DNA of 64,000 bases from Acetivibrio sp. MSJd-27 (lineage in GTDB: Bacteria; Bacillota; Clostridia; UMGS1840; HGM11507): the NCBI RefSeq assembly GCF_018918095.1, contig NZ_JAHLPV010000007.1, positions 53,306-117,305 of the forward strand, in the 5' to 3' direction. Below the pieces are notes generated by a model. The model had not been told where the DNA came from. It did no database searches and saw nothing but the letters and a program-made list of their open reading frames with translations. The translations under genes and the position numbers were made by a program. Shown piece after piece: positions 57,022-64,000 of the stretch. Within the stretch, counting starts at the first letter, position 1; each line of letters opens with the position of its first letter.

Positions 57022-59838
57022 ATGAGACTGTCAAACAAAATAACAGCGCTGTTTTTAGCGATGCTTTGCCTGTTCTCCGGAACAGCGGCAGCGGTTTCCT
57101 TTCAGGACATCAGTGAAAACAGCTATTCCGACGCCATAGAAACTCTGGCCGGCCTGTCCATCATGCAGGGCTATGAGGACGGCACTTTCAAACCCGAAGA
57201 ACAGGTTACCCGCGCGGAATACGCAGCCATGATGCTGCGTGTTCTGGGGGTTCCGGAGGAATGGGGCGTGGAGAGCGGAAACTTCTCCGACGTGCCGGAA
57301 ACCCACTGGGCATACAATCAGGTGAACTATCTCTGCCAGATGGGCTATCTGAGCGGTTATGGAAACGGCATCTACGGGCCGGAAGATCCGGTCGCGCTGC
57401 AGGATGCGCTGAAAATCCTTGTTGATATTCTGGGATACAAGGTTCTGGCTTCCAAAGTTCCCTATCCGACCGGGTATCTTGCACAGGCGGGGGAACTGGG
57501 ACTGATGAAAAAGCTGGGCGGCAAAAACTATGCACAGCCCGCTCTGCGGGGCGAGGTTGCCCAGATCATATACAATGCCATCGGCGTGCCGGTATACCGC
57601 CAGACAGGCGCCAGCGAAAGCACCGCCATCTATGAGAAGGGGGACGATTTCCTGAAGGAATTTCTGGGGATTGAAACCTGCAAGGGTATGGTGACGGCAA
57701 ACAGCGTGACCTCCCTTTCCAGCGAGGATTATCTGGGGGACGGGAGACTTCGGATCAAACAGACGAAAACCAATGAAGAGAAACTCTTCAACACCGGGGA
57801 TTTGAATGCGGACGGCTTTCTGGGATACCAGGTGCTGGCCTTTTCCAAGGCGGACGAAGCCGGCGATCAAACCCTGATTTACCTGAAGAAGGACGAGAAC
57901 AAGAATTATGGGCTGACCATCACGGCGGATCAGTTTTTCAAATACGACAACCGGACCATCACCTACTACGCGGATCCAGAAAACAAGGATCGGGAGCTCA
58001 CGGCAAAGGTGCTGTTCGGCGCCGACGTGATTTACAACGGCGTTTACACTCCCTTTGACGAGAGCCTGTTTTCCCTGCAGGCCGGCAGCATGGAGCTGAT
58101 TGACAGCGACAGCGACAGCCTGTACGACATTATCAAAATCAATGCGTGCACCGTGACGGTGGTGGATAAGGTAAGCACTTCCGCCTACACGATCATTGAC
58201 CGTTACTCCGCTTCCAACAATGTCATCTATGACGACAGCGACAGCACCGACTTAAACAAGCTGATCAAATACGATATCAATCTTCCTATGGCCGCCCTGG
58301 AGAAGGACGATGTGCTGGAGGTTTACCAGTCCAAAAATACCACGGGAAGAAAAGTGAATATCATAAATGTGCTGGACAGCAGTGTAAAAGGGGTTATCAA
58401 CCAGGTGTCCGACGAGTGGATCACCATCGGGGACAAATCCTATAAACTCTCCCAGTATTTCAAGGACAACAGTGCGAAGATCGGCAGCCTCCCGCTGGGA
58501 ACCACCGAGACTTTCCTGCTGGACAGCAACGGCTGTGTGGTCGCACCCAAGACCAAAAACATTTCCACCCTGCAGTACGGCTTCCTGGTGGGCGCTATGC
58601 CGCCGGAAGGACTGGAAGAGGGCGTGACGCTGAAAATTTTCTCCGAGAAGGGGGAGATGGGGCAGTATGTCACCTCCGGCAAGCTGGTGATGGACTCGGT
58701 CAAAGGAAACACGCCGGAAGCGATCCTTGCCGGCCTGCGGGAAGCCAAGTATGGCTACGATGGCGGGCAGGGGGATTTGAGCCAGGTTATCCGGTTCCAG
58801 ACCAACTCGGATAACGAGGTAAAGATACTGGACACCGCAGTTCCGGATATCATTGACGGCGCTGTGGATGAAAATGCTTTGGAACAGATTTTGGTGAACG
58901 GACAGAAGGAAGCCGTTGTAACTTACGGCGGAAATGCCTTCGAGGGCAATCTCGTCTCCTCCTCCACGGTGATATTCAACGTCCCCGAGGATCTGACCAA
59001 AACAGCCGATTATAAGGTAGCTTCCTTCAGCGGCCTGCAGGTGGAGAAACCTTACACGGTATCCTGTTTTGACCGCAGTAAAGCCGGTGTGCTTGGATGC
59101 CTGACCGTCAAGGGGGAAACCATCCCGAACATTGACAATGACAATCCCCTGTACATGGTCAAAAAGCTCACCGACACCGTCAACAGCGAAGGCGATATCG
59201 TGAAGAAGCTTTATGTGGTCAACTGTAAGAACGACGGAACCGAGGAGGAATACATCTTCACGGAGAAATCCGTGCTGGTGGATTACAGCGCGTCCATCAA
59301 AAATCCTACCGCTTCCGATTATGAAAGCGAAAAATATCCCATTCGTCCGGGCGATGTGGTTCGGATGGCGATCGGCAGCGGCAAGATATCGAAGCTGGAG
59401 CGAATGTTCTCGGTGGATCAGTTCAAGCTGAATCTGAATTCCATCACAAAAGGGAAAGGATTCCTAAGCGAAATCAACTCCAACGGAGGGGAGATCGGAG
59501 AGTACGCATATCTGCTCCGTTTCCTGACAACGCGGGTGCTATACAAGGATTCCGGCTCCGCTCTGGTCCGGTTCGTAAAACCGGCCGGCATGGAGGTCGG
59601 CTCCATCAAGGACGTCTACTGGAGCTTTGAGGGCAACTCCAAATTTGGCAAACCCAAGTATGTGGTTTACGAGGAAAAGGACAATGGACAGATGAATGTC
59701 CGTACCGGAAGTTTCAACGATATCAACGACGCTGACGCGTCCGGCTCGAAAGCCTCCTATCTCTTTGCGAAAAGCCGTTACGGAACCATCCAGGAAGTGT
59801 TTATTTTCAACTTCCGGGAAGATCCGTTCGGGAATTAG
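57022..59838 (+). CDS. Large SLH-domain surface protein (paralogue of 37719-40457)
   Basis: 938 residues from the ATG at 57022 (AGGAGG six bases upstream). A signal peptide (LFLAMLCLFSGTAAAVS) precedes SLH repeats over about 25-190 (YEDGTFKPEEQVTRAEYAAM, FSDVPETHWAYNQVNYLCQM). The long remainder is beta-rich, with several SH3-like or small-barrel strands (WITIGDKSYKLSQYF), and has no known domain. It begins 11 bp after the giant protein and is followed after 15 bp by its SLH partner, so the three are one translation-coupled set. Confidence 0.84.
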   Translation: MRLSNKITALFLAMLCLFSGTAAAVSFQDISENSYSDAIETLAGLSIMQGYEDGTFKPEEQVTRAEYAAMMLRVLGVPEEWGVESGNFSDVPETHWAYNQVNYLCQMGYLSGYGNGIYGPEDPVALQDALKILVDILGYKVLASKVPYPTGYLAQAGELGLMKKLGGKNYAQPALRGEVAQIIYNAIGVPVYRQTGASESTAIYEKGDDFLKEFLGIETCKGMVTANSVTSLSSEDYLGDGRLRIKQTKTNEEKLFNTGDLNADGFLGYQVLAFSKADEAGDQTLIYLKKDENKNYGLTITADQFFKYDNRTITYYADPENKDRELTAKVLFGADVIYNGVYTPFDESLFSLQAGSMELIDSDSDSLYDIIKINACTVTVVDKVSTSAYTIIDRYSASNNVIYDDSDSTDLNKLIKYDINLPMAALEKDDVLEVYQSKNTTGRKVNIINVLDSSVKGVINQVSDEWITIGDKSYKLSQYFKDNSAKIGSLPLGTTETFLLDSNGCVVAPKTKNISTLQYGFLVGAMPPEGLEEGVTLKIFSEKGEMGQYVTSGKLVMDSVKGNTPEAILAGLREAKYGYDGGQGDLSQVIRFQTNSDNEVKILDTAVPDIIDGAVDENALEQILVNGQKEAVVTYGGNAFEGNLVSSSTVIFNVPEDLTKTADYKVASFSGLQVEKPYTVSCFDRSKAGVLGCLTVKGETIPNIDNDNPLYMVKKLTDTVNSEGDIVKKLYVVNCKNDGTEEEYIFTEKSVLVDYSASIKNPTASDYESEKYPIRPGDVVRMAIGSGKISKLERMFSVDQFKLNLNSITKGKGFLSEINSNGGEIGEYAYLLRFLTTRVLYKDSGSALVRFVKPAGMEVGSIKDVYWSFEGNSKFGKPKYVVYEEKDNGQMNVRTGSFNDINDADASGSKASYLFAKSRYGTIQEVFIFNFREDPFGN

Positions 59839-59853
59839 GAAAGGAGTTATCCC

Positions 59854-61524
59854 ATGAAAAAAAGAATGTTATCTCTCCTGCTTGCCCTGTTGATGCTGGC
59901 CTGGGTGCCGGCATTGGGGGCGACGGTGGATTATACCACCCAGGATTCCCTGATCACGGTGACCGGAACGACAGACACCGGGCTTTCCGGCGAGGAGGTG
60001 ACGCTGGTCATCCTGAAATCCGGAAAAACACTGGCGGATTTAAAGCAGTCCACCTCGGCGAATGTGAAAGATGTGGTGCAGTATATCGGGCAGAGCACAA
60101 CCGGCGCGGGAGGGAGCTTTACCTTCCTGATCACGGTGGACGACCACTTTGACAGCGGATTGGTCGCTGCCAGCGTCGGCGGAAGGGGCTTTGACGCAAC
60201 GGTTCCCTTTGAGATTATCTATACCAGCAGCGAAGATGTGCAAAACATTTTCAAGGCTTTTCAGGACGCGCAGAAGGCGTCCGGCAACACAGCGATGGAT
60301 CAGTTTATCAAAGACTATGAAAAGATTCTGGGCTTTGCCACCGGGGAGTATCCGGCGGTCAGCCAGGCGGTCTGCAGCTACTTAAAAACCGTTTCGGTCT
60401 CGGAGGCGAACGCCGTGAAGGAGATCGCGGCGGCATACAACGGCGCCATGCTCAAGGAGATGATCTCCAAGGCGGATTCGGCGGCAAAGCTGACCGCGGC
60501 GCTGGACGCTTATGACCGCAGCAACAGCTTTGACCGGACAGACTTTGACGCCCTGATCGCGAAGGGCGGCGGAGCGGATATGGTGAAAGCGGTCAGCGGA
60601 AAAAGCTATTCCACGCCGGAGGACGCGGTGGAGGCGCTGCATGTGGCAGTCTTTTTGGGATCCTCCAACCACGCTTCCAACCGGGAAGAGCTGAAAGCGC
60701 TGTTTGAGGCATACAATGAGGACTATATCGGAATCGCGGCAGGAACGGGTTCCCGCTATGCAAAAGTGAATAAGGAAACCTTCTATAAAAATCTGAGCAA
60801 ACAGCTTCAGAAAACGCCGGTATACACCAAGGACGCCTATGTGAGCGCGTTCAACAAGGCTCTCAGCGACACCGAGAGCGGCAGCACAGTCAACCCGGGC
60901 GGCGGCTCCGGCGGCGGAGGGGGAGGCGGAACAATCGAAACACCGATTGAAACGCCGAAACCGACTGTGACGCCGAAACCGGAAATCCTTTTTGACGATC
61001 TGGACAGTGTACCCTGGGCGGAAGAAAGCGTTCTGGAATTGGCAGGCAGGAATATCATCGCAAAGGATCCTGGCAAGAAATTCCGTCCCAATGACAACAT
61101 CACCCGGGAGGAATATGTGAAGATGCTGGTAACCGCCCTCGGCGTTTACGACGCAAGCGCCCAGTGCAGCTTCCGCGATGTTCCCGCGGACGCGTGGTTC
61201 GCGCCCTATGTGGCAAGCGCGGTCAACAGCGGACTGGTGAAGGGCGTCTCGGACACCGAATTCGGTGCGGGACTGGACATCACCCGGGAGGACATCGCAG
61301 TGCTCACCTACCGGGCGGCACAGAAGGAAGGCATCACGCTGGCTCAGGGGGACGCGAAAACGTTCACTGATGCGGAAACCATCAGCGATTATGCCAAAGA
61401 GGCGGTTGACGCAATGGCTAAAGCCGGCATTGTGAACGGCTATGAGGACGGGAGCTTCGGTGCGAAAAAACAGGCTACCCGTGCGGAGGTCGCAGTGATG
61501 CTGGACCGGTTTTTAAAACAGTAG
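59854..61524 (+). CDS. Surface protein with C-terminal SLH domains (paralogue of 40454-42178)
   Basis: 556 residues; AAAGGAG before the ATG. A signal peptide (LLALLMLAWVPALGATV) is followed by an Ig-like unit (YTTQDSLITVTGTTDTGLSG), a helical middle region, a glycine-rich linker (GGGSGGGGGGG) with repeated ETPKPTVTPKP, and three SLH repeats from about 380 (LFDDLDSVPWAEESVLELAG, SFRDVPADAWFAPYVASAVN, YEDGSFGAKKQATRAEVAVM). The helical segments align with the paralogue. Together with the preceding gene it mirrors the first operon, in reversed order. Confidence 0.84.
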   Translation: MKKRMLSLLLALLMLAWVPALGATVDYTTQDSLITVTGTTDTGLSGEEVTLVILKSGKTLADLKQSTSANVKDVVQYIGQSTTGAGGSFTFLITVDDHFDSGLVAASVGGRGFDATVPFEIIYTSSEDVQNIFKAFQDAQKASGNTAMDQFIKDYEKILGFATGEYPAVSQAVCSYLKTVSVSEANAVKEIAAAYNGAMLKEMISKADSAAKLTAALDAYDRSNSFDRTDFDALIAKGGGADMVKAVSGKSYSTPEDAVEALHVAVFLGSSNHASNREELKALFEAYNEDYIGIAAGTGSRYAKVNKETFYKNLSKQLQKTPVYTKDAYVSAFNKALSDTESGSTVNPGGGSGGGGGGGTIETPIETPKPTVTPKPEILFDDLDSVPWAEESVLELAGRNIIAKDPGKKFRPNDNITREEYVKMLVTALGVYDASAQCSFRDVPADAWFAPYVASAVNSGLVKGVSDTEFGAGLDITREDIAVLTYRAAQKEGITLAQGDAKTFTDAETISDYAKEAVDAMAKAGIVNGYEDGSFGAKKQATRAEVAVMLDRFLKQ

Positions 61525-61785
61525 GATTGGATGCTGTTTACCCCTATAACTGCGGGCAAGATGGCCCCCGCCTCTTAAGGCGGCGGGTTCCATATCCGCA
61601 ATCAGCAAGAGTGCAGTTTCTCGCTGATTGCGGCACTGCTATGCAGTGCCCTTGTCCTCGTTGAATGACGGGCCAAGCCCTTATTGAAGGGGAAAATGGG
61701 ATATCATTCCCTGTTTGAAATAGATCAGAATATAGAAGAGAAGGTTTGCGGGCGAACAAAATGTTCGCCCACCGACTCTCTTTTT
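61525..61785. other. Gene-free stretch with three hairpins
   Basis: CCGCC/GGCGG around 61568-61583; a long stem CCGCAATCAGC with GCTGATTGCGG (61596-61633); and GGGCGAAC/GTTCGCCC (61750-61771), REP-like but without the CTAC tail. No T run marks a classical terminator. The first two may be part of a mobile element end. Confidence 0.55.
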
Positions 61786-62059
61786 AAGCATTAGGGAGCT
61801 GAATCACACATGGTTTACACAGGCCAGTTTTCCGCAATTCTGCGTCAAAATGCTCGTGCATACGTCAAGTATGCTCTGCGCTTTTTCCTTGTCTTACGAA
61901 AAATTTGCTCTGTGAAAACTCTGCGACCCTGCCTGCAGGGAAAAATTCGATTTTGGGTATATAAGGAGAGAGCAAGGCTGGCGCCTTGCAAGACCGACAA
62001 TCTCAAAAAGCAGGAATTTAACAAGTGCAGGGCATATGTGATTCAACTCCCCTAATGCT
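61786..62059. repeat. 274-bp MITE-like element, copy 2
   Basis: The left end is AAGCATTAGGGAGCTGAATC; the right end, read on the other strand, is AGCATTAGGGGAGTTGAATC. Interior blocks are shared with the copy at 20277-20550, for example CAATTCTGCGTCAAAATGCT and TTTAACAAGTGCAGGGCATA. Like copy 1 it stops shortly before a gene for an exported protein. Confidence 0.82.
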
Positions 62060-62130
62060 GCCCAAAAGCAGGCTGTTACAGCGAAAAATGCTGAAACAGG
62101 AAACAATTTTTGCACAATGGAGGTAGAAAC

Positions 62131-63702
62131 GTGAAACGTAAAATTGCAATGCTTATGGCGCTTATGATGGCGGCTTCCCTTTTCAGCGGATGCGGCGGGG
62201 AAAAGGACACTGGCGTGCAGAGCGGAACCGCCTTTGAGGTGGGGGACACCGGCGGGCTTACCCTTCCGCTGGACGACAGCAACACCAAGATTTCCATGAT
62301 GGTTGTCTCCTCGAAGGACGGAATCAACGACAAGCTGGTCTTTCAAAAACTGCGGGAGATCACCGGACTTGACATCGAGGTTATGGCCTTCCCGAATGCC
62401 ACGGCGGGCGAAAAGCTTAAGGTGCTGATGGCCTCCAAGAATATGCCCGATCTGATGGGTTCCGGCCTGCCTACCTACGACGAGATCAATGATCTGGGCG
62501 TGCAGGGAGCATTCGCTTCCGTCAACGATCATCTGGATATCATGCCCAACTTTAAGTCTATTTTCTATGACGATCCGCAGTATAACTGGATTTTTAAATC
62601 CTATCAGGCTTCGGATGGAAAACTGTATATTATGCCCTGGTTCGATGTGCAGAGGGACGTTAACCACGGGATGATGTACCGGAAGGATATCTTCGACAAA
62701 AACGGCCTCAAAGAGTGGAACAACACCCAGGAGTTCTATGAGGCGATGAAAAAGCTGAAACAAATCTACCCGGAATCCACTCCTTTTACCTCCAAGAATA
62801 AAGACAATCTGTTCAGCCAGCTTTCCATCAGCTGGGGAATCAGCGCTTATGGCCCTTATTATGACGAGGATCAGAAGGTTTGGAACTATTCCGACACCGA
62901 TCCGCAGCTGAAGGATATGCTGGATTTCCTGCGCAAGATGTATCAGGAGGGATTGATTGATCCGGAATTCCTGACCTTGACGGAGGCGGCTTGGACCTCC
63001 AAGATGACACAGCCGGAGAAAGCTTTTGCCACCTTTGACTGGATTGGCAGGCTGGATACCTTTAAAGAGCAGACCGCTACCACCTATCCGGATTACGATC
63101 TTAGGTATGCAAACCCTATGGGTCCGAAAGGCACGGCGATCACCCTCTCCAAAACCTTTGCGGGCAGCGTGGTTGCAAACAACAAAAACACCGAGCTTGC
63201 CTGCAAGCTGAACGACTTTCTGCTGAGCCCCGCCGGCGCGCAGCTGGTGACCATGGGCGTGGAGGGAGAAACCTACACCATGGGTGAGGACGGCAAAGCG
63301 GATTACATCGGATTTGAGGAGGGCAAAAAGATCGGTATCGGCGATCTGGAGGACAAATACGGACTGTTTACCGAGGGGCTTTACCGTCGGTTTGACCGCC
63401 GCAGCAACTACTTTGATTTCTCCGAGCGGGAACAGGAAGCGCAGGACAAAATTGTGAAGAACAACAAGTTTGAGCCGCAGGATCCGATTCTTTCCTTCAC
63501 CAACGAGGAGAAGGAGATCACCACCGATCGGACCGCAAAACTGCGGAAGGCAGCCCAGGAGTTTTTCTCCAACTATGTGCTGGGAGCCAACACCGGCGAC
63601 CAGGCTTGGGCACAGTGGTGCGAAAAGGCGAAATCTCTTGGATGCGAAGATGTTGTCAAAGTCTATAATGACGCGCAGAAGCGCTTTGACGCACAGCAAT
63701 AA
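62131..63702 (+). CDS. Extracellular solute-binding lipoprotein (family 1, LplA-like), sugar ABC importer
   Basis: 523 residues from the GTG at 62131 (GGAGG seven bases upstream). It is a lipoprotein with lipobox LFSGCGG. The fold is the large type of solute-binding protein seen in Firmicutes oligosaccharide importers (GYSxL-like start LVFQKLREITGLDIEVMAFP, FLRKMYQEGLIDPEFLTLTE). It should capture a glycan fragment and deliver it to membrane permeases. No permease or ATPase gene follows in the window: a terminator and an IS200 element come next, so the rest of the transporter is elsewhere or was separated. Confidence 0.9.
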   Translation: MKRKIAMLMALMMAASLFSGCGGEKDTGVQSGTAFEVGDTGGLTLPLDDSNTKISMMVVSSKDGINDKLVFQKLREITGLDIEVMAFPNATAGEKLKVLMASKNMPDLMGSGLPTYDEINDLGVQGAFASVNDHLDIMPNFKSIFYDDPQYNWIFKSYQASDGKLYIMPWFDVQRDVNHGMMYRKDIFDKNGLKEWNNTQEFYEAMKKLKQIYPESTPFTSKNKDNLFSQLSISWGISAYGPYYDEDQKVWNYSDTDPQLKDMLDFLRKMYQEGLIDPEFLTLTEAAWTSKMTQPEKAFATFDWIGRLDTFKEQTATTYPDYDLRYANPMGPKGTAITLSKTFAGSVVANNKNTELACKLNDFLLSPAGAQLVTMGVEGETYTMGEDGKADYIGFEEGKKIGIGDLEDKYGLFTEGLYRRFDRRSNYFDFSEREQEAQDKIVKNNKFEPQDPILSFTNEEKEITTDRTAKLRKAAQEFFSNYVLGANTGDQAWAQWCEKAKSLGCEDVVKVYNDAQKRFDAQQ

Positions 63703-63736
63703 CACTTACCCACTGTTTTCCTATCATAAATAGATG

Positions 63737-63773
63737 GAAAAGCCGGGAGGAATGGTTTCCTTCCGGCTTTTCT
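63737..63773 (+). terminator. Terminator of the solute-binding protein gene
   Basis: GAAAAGCCGGGAGGAA pairs with TTCCTTCCGGCTTTTC around a TGG loop, followed by TTGT. Confidence 0.85.
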
Positions 63774-63840
63774 TGTATCACGAAAACCACCGGCAATGCT
63801 GGTGGTACCAAAAAGCTTAAGCTATGAGTAGAAAAAGAAA

Positions 63841-63897
63841 CCTCCTTTTGTTAAAATAAGTGTAGGTTCACCAACCGCACAAAAAAACAAAAGGAGG
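63841..63897 (+). promoter_or_regulatory. RNA stem hiding the tnpA ribosome site
   Basis: CCTCCTTTTGTT (63841-63852) is exactly complementary to AACAAAAGGAGG (63886-63897), which contains the ribosome-binding site. In the transcript this 12-bp stem would block translation, as known for IS200. Confidence 0.85.
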
Positions 63898-63906
63898 GAT
63901 CAAGTC

Positions 63907-64000
63907 GTGAAACTTGATACAAATAGTTTAGCACACACGAAGTGGAATTGCAAATATCACATCGTATTTGCACCGAAGTACCGCAGGCAGGTCATATATG
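63907..64000 (+). CDS. tnpA: IS200 family transposase TnpA (3' end outside window)
   Basis: The GTG start lies nine bases after GGAGG. The visible 31 residues include HTKWNCKYHIVFAPKYRRQV, the signature N-terminus of IS200-type Y1 transposases that move single-stranded DNA. The catalytic HuH and tyrosine lie beyond the window. It belongs to the same enzyme superfamily as the RAYT at 25807 but is a true IS transposase. Confidence 0.95.
   Translation, partial: MKLDTNSLAHTKWNCKYHIVFAPKYRRQVIY

Larger units (their letters stand above)
63783..64000 (+). mobile_element. IS200-type insertion sequence (left part; cut by window end)
   Basis: The left end carries a subterminal hairpin ACCACCGGC-AAT-GCTGGTGGT (63786-63806), as used for single-strand recognition in the IS200/IS605 family. 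A leader and the tnpA start follow. The right end is outside the window. The exact left boundary is not fixed. Confidence 0.85.

Overview
The window looks like chromosomal DNA of an anaerobic, Gram-positive-type member of the Clostridia, probably from a gut or similar plant-glycan habitat (inference). The grounds are an HPr with both His15 and Ser46, consensus -35/-10 promoters, strong AGGAGG ribosome sites, rubredoxin, an FMN riboswitch with RibU, several SLH-domain (S-layer anchored) proteins, copper-amine-oxidase-N-like domains on secreted proteins, and AraC regulators beside glycan genes. No rRNA, tRNA or CRISPR array was seen.

Layout. 1-5.1 kb is housekeeping: the end of a histidine operon (hisH partial, hisA, hisF, hisIE), ptsH and uvrC. 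5.2-12.8 kb holds a large secreted propeller protein, an ECF sigma/putative anti-sigma pair on the minus strand, and a BlaI-type repressor with an M56 sensor peptidase behind a consensus promoter carrying two palindromic operators. 13-19.9 kb holds an acetyltransferase, an SLH protein with trmB, an AraC/GH30 pair, FMN riboswitch-ribU, rubredoxin and tadA. 20-27.8 kb holds a secreted protein behind a MITE-like 274-bp repeat, then a cysteine desulfurase, thiI, a REP-associated tyrosine transposase (RAYT) and cinA, in a field of short palindromes.

27.8-63.7 kb is an accessory locus devoted to the cell surface and glycans. A minus-strand operon from a promoter at 42.4 kb encodes two SLH proteins, a copper-amine-oxidase-N protein, a heparinase II/III-like putative lyase and two secreted proteins sharing an unrecognised domain; a GH1 beta-glucosidase lies beyond a hairpin. 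A divergent AraC regulator faces it. After two small XRE regulators comes a plus-strand series: Gfo/Idh/MocA oxidoreductase, a second propeller protein, another AraC regulator, a 2003-residue protein of binding and beta-sandwich modules, two SLH proteins paralogous to those of the first operon, and a sugar-type solute-binding lipoprotein. The window ends inside an IS200-type insertion sequence.

The parts suggest a surface apparatus: SLH proteins fixed in the wall layer, very large non-catalytic binding proteins, secreted lyase and cytoplasmic glycosidases, a lipoprotein for uptake, and three AraC-type switches. The target glycan cannot be read from the sequence. The other notable theme is mobile palindromic DNA: at least 20 short REP-like palindromes ending in CCCCTAC, two of them inside the RAYT coding sequence in frame; longer composite palindromes; and two full copies plus one 47-bp miniature of an inverted-repeat-bounded element.
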